A stretch of DNA of 64,000 nucleotides, from NCBI RefSeq assembly GCF_000092405.1, contig NC_014220.1:930001-994000 (forward strand). Reading direction: 5' to 3'. Shown here piece after piece: positions 16,565 through 24,743 of this stretch. How positions within the stretch are numbered: the stretch's first letter is position 1; the number at the start of each line of letters is the position of its first letter. The notes under the pieces were generated by a model. It saw only the letters and a list, made by a program, of their open reading frames with translations. It made no database searches and was not told the DNA's origin. Both the position numbers and the translations under genes were made by a program. The stretch comes from Syntrophothermus lipocalidus DSM 12680 (lineage in GTDB: Bacteria > Bacillota > Syntrophomonadia > Syntrophomonadales > Syntrophothermaceae).

Positions 16565-16795
16565 GTGCGAGATCTGGTGGAACTTATTGCCAAGTCGCTG
16601 GTCGACAACCCAGAGATGGTGGAGGTTAAGCAGATAGAAGGCGAAAAGTCGGTAATTATCGAACTGCGGGTTGCTCCCGACGACATGGGTAAAGTGATAG
16701 GGAAGCAGGGCAAGATAGCCAAGTCGATTCGGGTATTAGCTAAAGCCGCTGCTGCCAAAGAAGGCAAACGGGTAGTGGTAGAGATCATAAGGTAG
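16565..16795 (+). CDS. khpA: KH-domain RNA-binding protein KhpA (YlqC)
   Basis: A 76-aa type II KH protein with the RNA-binding loop GKVIGKQGKIAKSIR (residues ~45-59). KhpA works with KhpB/EloR in RNA metabolism and cell-elongation control. ATG 16547 is followed by its likely Shine-Dalgarno (AGGGGGTGG), so GTG 16565 is the better start and gives the standard length. The ylqD gene that follows in Bacillus is absent here; rimM comes next. Confidence 0.93.
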   Translation: MRDLVELIAKSLVDNPEMVEVKQIEGEKSVIIELRVAPDDMGKVIGKQGKIAKSIRVLAKAAAAKEGKRVVVEIIR

Positions 16796-16829
16796 ACCCT
16801 ACTTAAGTAGGAGATGGTGGGGCTAGAAA

Positions 16830-17366
16830 ATGACGAAGGACCTGATTACCGTCGGCGAGGTGTGCGGTACATTTGGAACCGAGGGTAAGCTGAAAGTAAG
16901 ACCGCTGACCGATTTCCCCGAGCGGTTTAACGGGATGAAGGAAGTCCTGGTACAACAAGGGGATAACGTGGAAGTGTTAACCATAGAGGCTGTATCTCCT
17001 CTACGTGACTTTATGGTCTTCAAGTTCCGCGGGATCGACACCAGAGAACAAGCCCGCTGTCTGGTTAGAGCTTACCTCAAGGTACCGCCATCAGAAGTGT
17101 TTCCGTTACCCGAGGACTGCTACTACATATTCCAGCTCAAAGGGCTGGAGGTGTACGACGATACCAGAGGGTTCTTAGGAACCATCACCGACGTGATTCA
17201 AACCGGGGCCAATGACGTATACGTAGTTCAAGGAGGACCTTTTGGGGAGGTCCTAATCCCGGCGATAAAGCAGGTGGTTCGGGACATACGTTTAGAGGAA
17301 GGACGGGTCGAAGTCAGGCTTATCCCCGGGTTGATTGACGAAGGGGATGAGGACAGTGCGGATTGA
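16830..17366 (+). CDS. rimM: Ribosome maturation factor RimM
   Basis: RimM assists 30S head assembly by binding S19. The N-terminal VGEVCGTFGTEGKLKVRPLTDFPERF and the PRC-barrel region with FQLKGLEVYDDTRGFLGTI and DVYVVQGGPFGEVLIPAIKQVV are typical. Length 178 aa is normal. It overlaps the start of trmD by about 11 bp, indicating translational coupling. Confidence 0.95.
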   Translation: MTKDLITVGEVCGTFGTEGKLKVRPLTDFPERFNGMKEVLVQQGDNVEVLTIEAVSPLRDFMVFKFRGIDTREQARCLVRAYLKVPPSEVFPLPEDCYYIFQLKGLEVYDDTRGFLGTITDVIQTGANDVYVVQGGPFGEVLIPAIKQVVRDIRLEEGRVEVRLIPGLIDEGDEDSAD

Positions 17367-18096
17367 TATACTTACGCTTTTTCCCGAGATGTTCGAATCG
17401 CCTTTCGGCAGCAGTATCATAAAGCGGGCTCAGGAGAAGAAGCTGGTAAAGATAAACCTGGTCAACCTCAGGGATTTTGCTCTGGACCGGCACCGCCAGG
17501 CGGATGACTACCCTTACGGAGGCGGGGCAGGGATGGTACTCAAAGCGGATATTGTCATCCGGGCGGTCCAAGCCCTTAGGTCACCAGATTGCAGGGTTGT
17601 ATACCTGACCCCTCAAGGGGAAGTATTGAACCAGGCTTTAGTCAAGAAAATGGCGGCTCGTGCTCATCTCATTTTGCTGTGTGGGCATTACGAAGGCATC
17701 GATGAGCGCTGCCAAGCGGTAATTGACGAAGAAATCTCTATCGGTGACTATGTTTTGACCGGGGGCGAGATACCGGCTATGGTGGTTACCGACGCGGTGG
17801 TGCGTTTGGTTCCAGGAGTGTTGGGCTCAGATGAGGCTCACACCGAGGAATCGTTTGGATCTAGTCTTTTAGAGTATCCCCAATATACCCGTCCTCGGGT
17901 TGTTTCCGGGCTGGAGGTGCCTCCGGTGCTGGTTTCTGGGGACCACCAGGCTGTTCGTCGCTGGCGGAAGAAGATGAGTTTAAAAAGGACCTTGTTGAAA
18001 CGGCCGGACCTCCTGCTACAACGGGAGTTCGATCCGGAAGAACGAGAGCTCCTGGAAGAGATCCTTTTTTCGCGAGAAGGGCAGGATGAAGGGTGA
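17356..18096 (+). CDS. trmD: tRNA (guanine(37)-N1)-methyltransferase TrmD
   Basis: TrmD methylates G37 of tRNAs to prevent frameshifting. Seen: MRIDILTLFPEMF start, the trefoil-knot SAM site LLCGHYEGIDERC (residues ~110-122), SIGDYVLTGGEIPAM and the C-terminal helical domain. Starts at 17335 or 17347 are possible, but GTG 17356 yields the conserved N-terminus (246 aa). It overlaps rimM and the next methyltransferase gene (4-bp GTGA). Confidence 0.95.
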   Translation: MRIDILTLFPEMFESPFGSSIIKRAQEKKLVKINLVNLRDFALDRHRQADDYPYGGGAGMVLKADIVIRAVQALRSPDCRVVYLTPQGEVLNQALVKKMAARAHLILLCGHYEGIDERCQAVIDEEISIGDYVLTGGEIPAMVVTDAVVRLVPGVLGSDEAHTEESFGSSLLEYPQYTRPRVVSGLEVPPVLVSGDHQAVRRWRKKMSLKRTLLKRPDLLLQREFDPEERELLEEILFSREGQDEG

Positions 18097-18659
18097 GAAA
18101 GTCCAAGGTATACATAGCTCTACTGCACTACCCGGTATATAACAAGAAAATGGAGGTTATTACCACTTCTATTACCAACCTTGACATCCACGACATTGCT
18201 CGGGTTGCCAGGACCTATGAAGTAGACGGGTTTTTTTTGGCGCATCCACTTGCAACGCAAAGGGAGCTCGCCGGGCAGATTCTCGATTATTGGCAGCGCG
18301 GTTATGGGGGAGAGTATAATCCTGATCGCAAGGAGGCGTTTCGGATAGTCAGGTTGGCATCTTCGCTCGAAGAAGTTTTAGAAACCATTACCCGGGAAAC
18401 CGGCCGGGCACCGAAAACTGTTGCGACAGATGCTCGGGTGTATCCAAACACGGTGGGCTACGGAGCTCTTCGAGAGGAGATGGCCGCCCAAACCGGGACT
18501 TACGTCGTTCTTTTTGGTACCGGCTGGGGCCTGGCTAGGGAATTGATGATGGAAACCGATTTTATTCTCGAGCCGATTGCCGCTGGCAGTTCCTACAACC
18601 ACCTGTCGGTAAGAAGTGCGGTGGCAATTATTCTGGATCGACTGCTGGGTGACAGGTGA
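18093..18659 (+). CDS. SPOUT-type RNA methyltransferase-like protein (PF09936 type)
   Basis: A 188-aa protein resembling the SAM-dependent RNA methyltransferase family often found between trmD and rplS in Clostridia. Visible traits are YIALLHYPVYNK at the N-terminus, TNLDIHDIARVARTYEVDGFFLAHP (residues ~29-53), and LFGTGWGLARELM with IAAGSSYNHLSVRSAVAIILDRL at the C-terminus, like a SPOUT knot. The RNA target is unknown. GTG start overlaps the trmD stop. Confidence 0.8.
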   Translation: MRKSKVYIALLHYPVYNKKMEVITTSITNLDIHDIARVARTYEVDGFFLAHPLATQRELAGQILDYWQRGYGGEYNPDRKEAFRIVRLASSLEEVLETITRETGRAPKTVATDARVYPNTVGYGALREEMAAQTGTYVVLFGTGWGLARELMMETDFILEPIAAGSSYNHLSVRSAVAIILDRLLGDR

Positions 18660-18668
18660 GTAGGGCCA

Positions 18669-18697
18669 TTGTTATTGGCCATGCCCTGTGATATAAT
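18669..18697 (+). promoter_or_regulatory. Sigma-A promoter of rplS (extended -10)
   Basis: TTGTTA (18669-18674), 17-bp spacer, TATAAT (18692-18697) with TG one base upstream. It gives rplS its own transcript beginning near 18704, immediately before the L19 leader hairpin. Confidence 0.75.
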
Positions 18698-18711
18698 TCC
18701 ATTTGTGACTA

Positions 18712-18751
18712 ACGGCGGTCCGCTGCTGGTTCTACCAGAAAAGAACGCCGT
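18712..18751 (+). promoter_or_regulatory. L19 (rplS) leader RNA structure
   Basis: An outer stem ACGGCG/CGCCGT (18712-18717, 18746-18751) encloses CTGGT-TCT-ACCAG and an unpaired AAAAGAA. Shape and position, between the promoter and the rplS ribosome site, match the ribosomal L19 leader known from Bacillus and other low-GC Gram-positives, thought to bind L19 and repress its own synthesis. Confidence 0.65.
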
Positions 18752-18770
18752 GCGGAAGGAGGCGAGAAAG

Positions 18771-19130
18771 GTGCAGGACATCATCAGAGCCATCGAAGAA
18801 GAACAGATGAGAAAAGACCTACCGGATTTCCGGCCAGGCGATACAGTTAAAGTTCATGTCAAAGTAGTTGAAGGTGGACGGGAGCGAATCCAGGTTTTTG
18901 AAGGCACTGTGATTAGAAAGAGGGGAGGGGGCATGAGCTCGACCTTCACCGTCCGCAGGGTATCATACGGGGTAGCCGTGGAAAGGACGTTTCCCTTACA
19001 TTCACCCAGGGTTAGCAAGATCGAGGTGTCTCGCCGCGGAAAGGTACGAAGGGCCCGTCTGTACTACCTCAGAGAAAGGATGGGCAAGAAGGCCAGGGTC
19101 AAAGAAAGAAAGGATTACCTCAAAGGTTAA
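18771..19130 (+). CDS. rplS: 50S ribosomal protein L19
   Basis: L19 lies at the 30S-50S interface. The 119-aa frame starting at GTG 18771 has the expected [11 protein letters not shown] start, [16 protein letters not shown] and [19 protein letters not shown] near the end. AAGGAGGCGA is 5-8 nt upstream. Translation from earlier codons in the open frame would run through the leader RNA and is unlikely. Confidence 0.97.
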   Translation: MQDIIRAIEEEQMRKDLPDFRPGDTVKVHVKVVEGGRERIQVFEGTVIRKRGGGMSSTFTVRRVSYGVAVERTFPLHSPRVSKIEVSRRGKVRRARLYYLRERMGKKARVKERKDYLKG

Positions 19131-19156
19131 AGGCTGGTCAAGAACCAGTCTTTTTT
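19131..19156 (+). terminator. Intrinsic terminator after rplS
   Basis: AGGCTGGT/ACCAGTCT stem (8 bp, one G-U) with a 5-nt loop, followed by TTTTTTG. Confidence 0.85.
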
Positions 19157-19190
19157 GTTAACGGTAAGTACGAGGATAGGGTGGTCTAGA

Positions 19191-20051
19191 ATGACGGTAA
19201 ACTGGTTTCCTGGTCACATGCTAAAAGCCCGCAGGGAAATACAAGAAAATGCCAAAGTTGTGGACATGGTAATCGAGGTAGTCGATGCCCGTGCCCCTTT
19301 ATCCACTACTAATCCAGACCTACCCCATCTTGTGCGAGGAAAACCTATCATCAAGGTACTTAACAAAGCTGACCTTGCAGATGAAAGAGAAACCCGCAGG
19401 TTCATCTCTTTTTTTCAAAAAAATGGAATTGGAGCAGTGGCAGCCGATTCTCTTCGAGGCAAAGGCCTTCCCGATGTGGTGAGGGCGGTTGAACGCGTAT
19501 ATGCCCCTCTGGCCAAGACTCTTCTCGAGAAACGCCAACGCGTGCGCCCCGCCCGAATTATGATTGCAGGCTTGCCCAATGTTGGAAAATCTTCTTTTTT
19601 AAATAGTCTGGCAGGGAAAAGGGTGGTCAAAACCGGTGCTGTGCCAGGCGTCACTCGGGGCCGGCAGTGGATAAGGATAAAGGAAGGTATCGAGCTTTTA
19701 GACACTCCAGGGGTAATGTGGCCCAAAGTAGAAAACGACGAGCAAGGAACGAAACTGGCCCTGCTCGCTGTCGTTGGCGAAAAGGCGTACGAGGATGAAG
19801 CAGTGGCCTGTTACCTGATATCGGTATTGAAACACCGTAAGCCCGAGATGCTTAAGGAGCGCTACCGTCTGGAGAGTTGGGACGGGGAGCCGGGTGAGTT
19901 GCTTGAGGAAATAGGTGGGAAAAGAGGCTTCTTCCTTAGAGGGGGAACAGTGGACCTGAACAAGACGGCGCGGGCTGTGCTCGAAGATTTTAGAAAAGGT
20001 GGTCTAGGGCGCTTGACTTTGGACCGCCTGCCTGATGAGGTAAATAGCTAG
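19191..20051 (+). CDS. rbgA: Ribosome biogenesis GTPase RbgA (YlqF)
   Basis: RbgA is a late 50S-assembly GTPase. It is circularly permuted: G4 LNKADL (residues ~59-64) comes before G1 GLPNVGKSSFLN (~125-136) and G3 DTPG (~172). N-terminal VNWFPGHMLKARREIQ is diagnostic, and a C-terminal RNA-binding tail follows. ATG 19191 gives the normal N-terminus (286 aa). rnhB follows, as in Bacillus. Confidence 0.95.
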   Translation: MTVNWFPGHMLKARREIQENAKVVDMVIEVVDARAPLSTTNPDLPHLVRGKPIIKVLNKADLADERETRRFISFFQKNGIGAVAADSLRGKGLPDVVRAVERVYAPLAKTLLEKRQRVRPARIMIAGLPNVGKSSFLNSLAGKRVVKTGAVPGVTRGRQWIRIKEGIELLDTPGVMWPKVENDEQGTKLALLAVVGEKAYEDEAVACYLISVLKHRKPEMLKERYRLESWDGEPGELLEEIGGKRGFFLRGGTVDLNKTARAVLEDFRKGGLGRLTLDRLPDEVNS

Positions 20052-20098
20052 CCCGTATCACGCAAAAGTGGGGCTCAACTCAGGAGGCAAGGCCGGTT

Positions 20099-20767
20099 AT
20101 GGTTTCGGACGATGAACGCAAACGGCTGCAGCATATGAAAGAATACGAGTACGGCTTGTATGCCAAGGGAATTCGTTTGGTGGCGGGAACCGACGAGGTA
20201 GGGAGGGGACCCATCGCAGGGCCGGTCGTGGCCGCCGCGGTCATTTTGCCACCTGATTTCGAAGTTCCGGGAGTGAATGATTCCAAGCAGGTGCCGCCTA
20301 AAAAAAGAGAGTGGCTATCCGATAAAATAAAAGAGAACGCACTTACCTGGGCCGTGGGGATACTCTTTCCGCCGTATCTCGACCGTATCAACATCCTGAA
20401 CGCGACCTGGGAGGCCATGAGACTGGCTTTGGGAGGGCTGGCCATTCCCCCCGAACATGTCATTGTCGATGGTTGGCCGATCCCAGAACTTGGGGTGACG
20501 CAAACCCCTCTTGTTAAAGGGGATAGTCTCAGCATATCCGTGGCCTGTGCTTCGATTCTGGCAAAGGTGGAAAGGGACCGGATCATGACAGCTCTGGATG
20601 AAGTATACCCCGGCTACGGGTTTGCCCGTCACAAGGGGTACGCCACCCGCGAACACTTGCGGGCTTTAGAAGTTAAGGGACCGTGCCCCATCCACCGGAT
20701 AAGCTTCGAGCCGATTAAATCGATGGTGATGAAAGAAGATGCACATCAAGGGAGACTATTTGACTAA
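20099..20767 (+). CDS. rnhB: Ribonuclease HII
   Basis: RNase HII removes ribonucleotides and RNA primers from DNA. The catalytic block GTDEVGRGPIAGPVVAAAV (residues ~30-48) carries the DE pair; the DSKQVPPKKRE loop and the later D in VIVDGWPIPEL plus SISVACASILAKVERD complete the site. Length 222 aa is normal. Its last 8 bp overlap the next gene. Confidence 0.95.
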   Translation: MVSDDERKRLQHMKEYEYGLYAKGIRLVAGTDEVGRGPIAGPVVAAAVILPPDFEVPGVNDSKQVPPKKREWLSDKIKENALTWAVGILFPPYLDRINILNATWEAMRLALGGLAIPPEHVIVDGWPIPELGVTQTPLVKGDSLSISVACASILAKVERDRIMTALDEVYPGYGFARHKGYATREHLRALEVKGPCPIHRISFEPIKSMVMKEDAHQGRLFD

Positions 20768-22208
20768 TCTTTTCTTAAAAACTGATTCCCAGCTGTTTGA
20801 AACAAACATCCCTTGGCGGCAGGGAGACTTGGTTACGGGGTTGGTAGAGACGGTAAAGGGAAACGGGCTGGTTCAGCTAATGGTCAGGGGTAAGAGTTTG
20901 GAGGCGCAGACCGAGATCCCGTTGTTCCCTGGACAAAAACTTAGCTTGTATGTCAATGAAGTGCGGCCAGGTTACGTGCATCTCAGGGTGCTTGTACCTG
21001 AGATAGTGGCCAATCCGGAGCAGCAGAAGCTGGTTTCCGCCTTGAATGAACTCGGGATCAGGCCTGACGATAGGACTATAGGCTTGGCGGCCAAACTGGT
21101 TAAAAACGAATTGCCAGTAACTCGCGAAAACCTGACCAGGCTCTTGCGGATTACAAGTTTTCTAGGCCCTGAAGACGCGGGAACGGAAGAGATTTCTGCC
21201 TGGATGGTAAGCCGAAACATCGAGGTGTTGCCTGAACGCATGCTGGCCCTGAAGGGATTTCTTACTTCTGAGAACAATCTCGCGCTTTTGTTGGCAGAGG
21301 TGCGGGACGGGCTGAAAGCTATTGTAGAAGGACAAAATGCGATTCAGGAGGAGAATAGCGCGAGCCCTCCCACTCTAATTCAGATACTACAAGGTGATTG
21401 GGGCGATAAGGTTCAAGGAGAGAAAACACTGGAAGTAACTACTCTCGGGCGGAGCGGGAGTGACGGAAGGTCTGGCCAGGTCAGCTCTGGCAGGCCTACA
21501 TCCGTTACCGCAGGAATTCCGTTGCCCTTCTTGGAAGATATGATAAGCCGCTTGGTGGAGGCCATCACTCTCAAGATAGAGGAGACGGGTAGCCTTTTGC
21601 CTGGCGAGATAAAAAGATTGATGGAAAACCAACTGGATGCGACTAGAGCCTTGGCCGCCCTAGAACAGGTAGTTGCCAATTCTTTACCTGAGACGGAAAA
21701 CGGGTCAGTGGAACATGTCTTGAACAAGCTGAAAGTAGCCCGCTATGAGCTGGAAGGACAGCATTTGTTCAACGTTTTAAACAATCTGCCTCGAGATAAC
21801 ACCCAACTGCTTTTCTACCTGGCATTTCCGGTAATGGTTGGCCAAGATTACCACTTGTGTGAACTGAAAGTGATGAAAGATGGGGCGGGAAAGCAGGAAC
21901 GAAGGTCTGAAAAAGATGCGTTCAGCCTGGTTCTGTCTTTGTCAACTGGCACTCTCGGCATGGTTCTTTTCCACGTTACTTATTATCCCCAGAAAAGCCT
22001 TGTATTGCAGGCAGTGGCCCAAAACCATAAGGTCGGTAGTCGCCTGCAGGCGCAACTACCTGAACTTGCTGAGAGTTTAGAACGATTAGGGTTTGAGATA
22101 AAGGGTTGGACGGTAAAAGTCGCAGATTCTAGGCAGCGGGCCTTGAAGCAGAGCTTAGTAAGGGCCAAGGAACCCCGGCGTTGGCTGGGAATTGATATTG
22201 TCGTATAA
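20760..22208 (+). CDS. YlqG-like protein with flagellar hook-length-control (FliK-type) C-terminus
   Basis: A 482-aa protein (TTG 20760, AAGGGAG 5 nt upstream; an ATG at 20739 lacks a site). The middle is variable (~170-270), with Gly/Ser-rich stretches around 225-250. The last ~150 residues (LLFYLAFPVMVGQDYHLCELKVMK ... SLVLSLSTGTLGMVLFHV) resemble FliK C-terminal domains, in which the substrate-switch function lies. Location after rnhB and before the FlhB-like ylqH equals Bacillus ylqG. The true fliK is at 61968, so this is a second, paralogous protein of unknown role. Confidence 0.8.
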   Translation: MTNLFLKTDSQLFETNIPWRQGDLVTGLVETVKGNGLVQLMVRGKSLEAQTEIPLFPGQKLSLYVNEVRPGYVHLRVLVPEIVANPEQQKLVSALNELGIRPDDRTIGLAAKLVKNELPVTRENLTRLLRITSFLGPEDAGTEEISAWMVSRNIEVLPERMLALKGFLTSENNLALLLAEVRDGLKAIVEGQNAIQEENSASPPTLIQILQGDWGDKVQGEKTLEVTTLGRSGSDGRSGQVSSGRPTSVTAGIPLPFLEDMISRLVEAITLKIEETGSLLPGEIKRLMENQLDATRALAALEQVVANSLPETENGSVEHVLNKLKVARYELEGQHLFNVLNNLPRDNTQLLFYLAFPVMVGQDYHLCELKVMKDGAGKQERRSEKDAFSLVLSLSTGTLGMVLFHVTYYPQKSLVLQAVAQNHKVGSRLQAQLPELAESLERLGFEIKGWTVKVADSRQRALKQSLVRAKEPRRWLGIDIVV

Positions 22209-22237
22209 AGCGGTGGAAGGCTGAGGAGGATTACGAA

Positions 22238-22516
22238 GTGGACGAGAAGGAACGGCTGGAATCAAAAGCCGTAGCGCTACGTTACGACCCTGAGATTCAC
22301 GAGGCTCCGGTGGTTACCGCTAAAGGCAGGGGGCTGCTGGCTGAGAAAATAATAGAACTGGCGCGGGAGTCCGGGGTACCTATAAAAGAAGACCCACAAC
22401 TGGTGGAATACCTGGCGATGCTGGATATATACCAAGAAATTCCTCCTGAGCTTTACCAGGTGGTGGCAGAGATACTGGCTTTTGTTTACCGCCTAGACAG
22501 GAGGGATGTTCGCTGA
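22238..22516 (+). CDS. ylqH: YlqH, FlhB C-terminal-domain-like protein
   Basis: A 92-aa soluble homologue of the cytoplasmic domain of the flagellar export switch FlhB (KAVALRYDPEIHEAPVVTAKGRGLLAEKIIELARESGVPIKEDPQL). The autocleavage NPTH motif of FlhB is absent, as is normal for YlqH/FhlB. GTG start with GAGGAGGA 7-8 nt upstream. The pairing of a FliK-like with an FlhB-like gene suggests the two proteins interact. Confidence 0.88.
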   Translation: MDEKERLESKAVALRYDPEIHEAPVVTAKGRGLLAEKIIELARESGVPIKEDPQLVEYLAMLDIYQEIPPELYQVVAEILAFVYRLDRRDVR

Positions 22517-22536
22517 AACTCGGGGAGGCAGGCAGG

Positions 22537-22887
22537 ATGAAACGACGCATCGGTTGTCAAGCGGAAGAAATGGCGGCAGAGTATCTCGCAAAAAAGGGGT
22601 ACCGGATAATTGCCCGTAACTATCGAACCTTGTACGGAGAGCTAGACATTGTGTGTGAGAAGGGCAATGACATAGTGTTCGTGGAAGTTCGGAGCAAGAG
22701 CACGAAGGCTTTTGGTTATCCCGAGGAATCTATAACCGCTCGTAAGATCGAAAGAATACGCCGCAGCGCTTTGGTTTATTTGTCGCAAGAGAGCCGAAAT
22801 AGATACCGCCGGATATTGTTCGATGTTGTCGCGGTTGAACTGAATACCGGCCAACCTGAGATAAGGCATATAGAGGGGGCTTTTTGA
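22537..22887 (+). CDS. YraN family protein (UPF0102, endonuclease-like fold)
   Basis: A 116-aa protein with the restriction-endonuclease-like core: GCQAEEMAAEYLAKKGYRIIARNYRTLYGELDIVCEKG then DIVFVEVRSKS, giving the E...D...ExK-like pattern (here EVR). The cellular role is unknown. Usually yifB follows directly; here nfo begins 1 bp later and the B12 block intervenes. Confidence 0.9.
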   Translation: MKRRIGCQAEEMAAEYLAKKGYRIIARNYRTLYGELDIVCEKGNDIVFVEVRSKSTKAFGYPEESITARKIERIRRSALVYLSQESRNRYRRILFDVVAVELNTGQPEIRHIEGAF

Positions 22888-22888
22888 C

Positions 22889-23734
22889 ATGGAGCATTTT
22901 CCACGCGTAGGGGCTCATCTACCCGTGGCCAAAGGCTTGAAACACACGGTCGACGAGGCTCAGGCTATGGGTTTAGAAGCATTACAGATCTTTTTGCGCA
23001 ACCCTCGAGGGATGAAGGCGAGGGAACTGACAGAGGAAGAGATCGAGTATTTCATCGAAAACACGAAAAAGGCCGACATCTCTCCTGTGGTGGTCCACAT
23101 CCCGTACATATGCAACCCAGCCGCAGCCAAAGAAGAGATATATGAACTGGCTTACCGCGTTATAGCCGAAGATCTTGCCCGCTGCGATCTCATCAAAGCC
23201 GATTACCTGGTGTTACATCCGGGGGCCTACACGGTGTCTTCTCCGGGTCAGGCTACTGCGAGGCTGGTGGCCTTGTTACATCGGGTTTTGACCGACTACG
23301 AGGGTAATACCCGGATCTTGGTCGAAACCATGTCCGGCCAGGGTACTGAAATCGGCCGAAACCTAGAAGAGATGGCGAAGATTTTGGAGGAGTTGGGTCG
23401 TCCTCCCCAAGTCGGGGTATGCCTCGACACCTGTCACCTGTACGGCGCAGGTTACGACATCGTTGATCCCGGAGGGCTGGAACGCACGCTTAGGGAGATG
23501 GACGAACTTGTCGGAACAGACAAGGTCCGACTGGTTCACGCCAACGACAGCGCAGGCGGTCTTGGCTCCAAGAAAGACCGTCACGCCCATATCGGACAGG
23601 GTAACATCGGAGAGAATGGATTTGCTCTTCTCTGTCACCATCCTCTCTTGCGCCAGCTTCCATTCATCCTAGAAACAGAGTACTCGGGGATTGCGCGTGA
23701 TGTCGAAACCCTCAAGCGAATCCGGGCAGTTTGA
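22889..23734 (+). CDS. nfo: Endonuclease IV (AP endonuclease)
   Basis: Nfo cuts DNA at abasic sites using three metal ions. The 281-aa protein has VGAHLPVAKGLKHTV, the metal ligands in VVHIPYICNPA and LVLHPGAY, ILVETMSGQG, VCLDTCHLYGAGYD, LVHANDSAGGLGSKKDRHAHIGQGNIG. ATG 22889 is 8 nt after an AGAGGGGG site inside the yraN end. It is transcriptionally continuous with yraN. Confidence 0.94.
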   Translation: MEHFPRVGAHLPVAKGLKHTVDEAQAMGLEALQIFLRNPRGMKARELTEEEIEYFIENTKKADISPVVVHIPYICNPAAAKEEIYELAYRVIAEDLARCDLIKADYLVLHPGAYTVSSPGQATARLVALLHRVLTDYEGNTRILVETMSGQGTEIGRNLEEMAKILEELGRPPQVGVCLDTCHLYGAGYDIVDPGGLERTLREMDELVGTDKVRLVHANDSAGGLGSKKDRHAHIGQGNIGENGFALLCHHPLLRQLPFILETEYSGIARDVETLKRIRAV

Positions 23735-23817
23735 GACCTACCACCTGGTTTCGCGCGGTGTGACCAAACCTCTTCACCCCGCATATTCTATTACCAAAAG
23801 CGGGGGGAGGGAAGCGG

Positions 23818-23913
23818 ATGGACAAAGAGAATTTCGGGTTCGATCACGGATACCAGTTCCCTTGGCTGATACTGATACTGATCCTTTTCCTTATCCTGTT
23901 TAACCGGGACTAG
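23818..23913 (+). CDS. 31-aa single-span membrane micro-protein (YjcZ-like)
   Basis: Frame: MDKENFGFDHGYQFPWLILILILFLI plus five residues. A short polar N-terminus leads into one Leu/Ile-rich membrane segment. GGGGGGAGGG stands 7 nt before the ATG, unusually strong for a chance frame. It resembles small YjcZ-type spore/membrane peptides of Firmicutes. A CCCCGC/GCGGGG hairpin (23777-23805) overlaps the ribosome site and might modulate translation. It overlaps the convergent cbiJ stop by 4 bp. Confidence 0.6.
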   Translation: MDKENFGFDHGYQFPWLILILILFLILFNRD

Positions 23914-24743
23914 TGCCGGGATTGCCGGACCAAGGGGGCGGTTGCCTTGTCGTCGACAAGGGCCGTCCCCTTGGTTGAACACCCCTGGTTGAACAGGTAG
24001 CAGATGACGTCTTGAACCGTGTCGGCTACTACCGAGTAGTTTAGGCGCGGGCGTTCAATCAGGACAGACTTTATGCCGAGCTGGGCGGCGGCTTCGAGCT
24101 TCGCATCCGTTCCTCCAATAGTTCCGCTTTCTTTAGTAACAACCGCGGTAACACCGTACTCGATAAACAAAGCCCGGTTAAAATCAACGCTGAAGGGGCC
24201 TTTAAGGGCCACTATGTCCTCTGGAGCCAAGCCGCAGGCAAGGCATCTGGCTACTGAATCAGGGTGAGGGAGCACCCTCGCTACCAGCCGCGGGTTTGGC
24301 TCGCATCTTTTATCTATGAAGATGGGCAGGTGCTTGACTCCAATGGTGAGCATAACCGTACCTTCAAGGCTCGCTACTAATCGGGCCGCAGCCTCGAAAT
24401 CCGGAGTCCTCATCACTCCGGGGTAGTCAGCAGCTTTCAGGGTTTCTCTTTCCAGCCTGATATAGCTTATTCCCGTACGGTCACAGGCCAGCATGGCGGT
24501 GTGGGAGACCTGGGCGGCGAAGGGGTGGGTACAATCCACCACCGCCCGAATGCCGCGGTTTTCAATCAGATCCAGCAGGTCTGACAGGCCGCAAGGTTTG
24601 GCTATTACTTCGATCTTGTCAGCAAAGTTTAAGGCTTTTCGACCGTACTCGGTGGCGACCAATACCAAGACCTGGAATCCGGCATCGACAAGCCCTGCGA
24701 CTGCCTCCCGGGATTCGGTTGTGCCCCCTAAGACCAGGATCAC
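23910..24743 (-). CDS. cbiJ: Cobalt-precorrin-6A reductase
   Basis: Reduces the corrin ring of (cobalt-)precorrin-6A with NAD(P)H. N-terminal VLGGTTESREAVAGLVDAG and VVDCTHPFAAQVS (residues ~66-78), and LTIGVKHLPIF, AVVTKESGTIGGTDAKLEAA near the C-terminus match CobK/CbiJ. GTG start overlaps the cbiH stop. The last ~22 residues extend past the usual end and are encoded in a long palindrome (23929-23975). It is the last gene of the B12 operon. Confidence 0.92.
   Translation of the reverse strand: MILVLGGTTESREAVAGLVDAGFQVLVLVATEYGRKALNFADKIEVIAKPCGLSDLLDLIENRGIRAVVDCTHPFAAQVSHTAMLACDRTGISYIRLERETLKAADYPGVMRTPDFEAAARLVASLEGTVMLTIGVKHLPIFIDKRCEPNPRLVARVLPHPDSVARCLACGLAPEDIVALKGPFSVDFNRALFIEYGVTAVVTKESGTIGGTDAKLEAAAQLGIKSVLIERPRLNYSVVADTVQDVICYLFNQGCSTKGTALVDDKATAPLVRQSRH
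23929..23975. repeat. Long GC palindrome in the 3' end of cbiJ
   Basis: ACCAAGGGG-G-CGG ... CCG-T-CCCCTTGGT with an inner CCTTGT/ACAAGG stem, about 20 bp of pairing in 47 bases. It is read as the C-terminal tail of CbiJ. No T run follows on either strand, so it is not a standard terminator. Next to it TGGTTGAACA occurs twice in tandem 14 bp apart. Confidence 0.65.

Noticed and set aside
23929-23975. Palindrome read as terminator of the B12 operon
   Set aside because: No T run follows on the minus strand and it lies inside the cbiJ frame; kept as a repeat instead.
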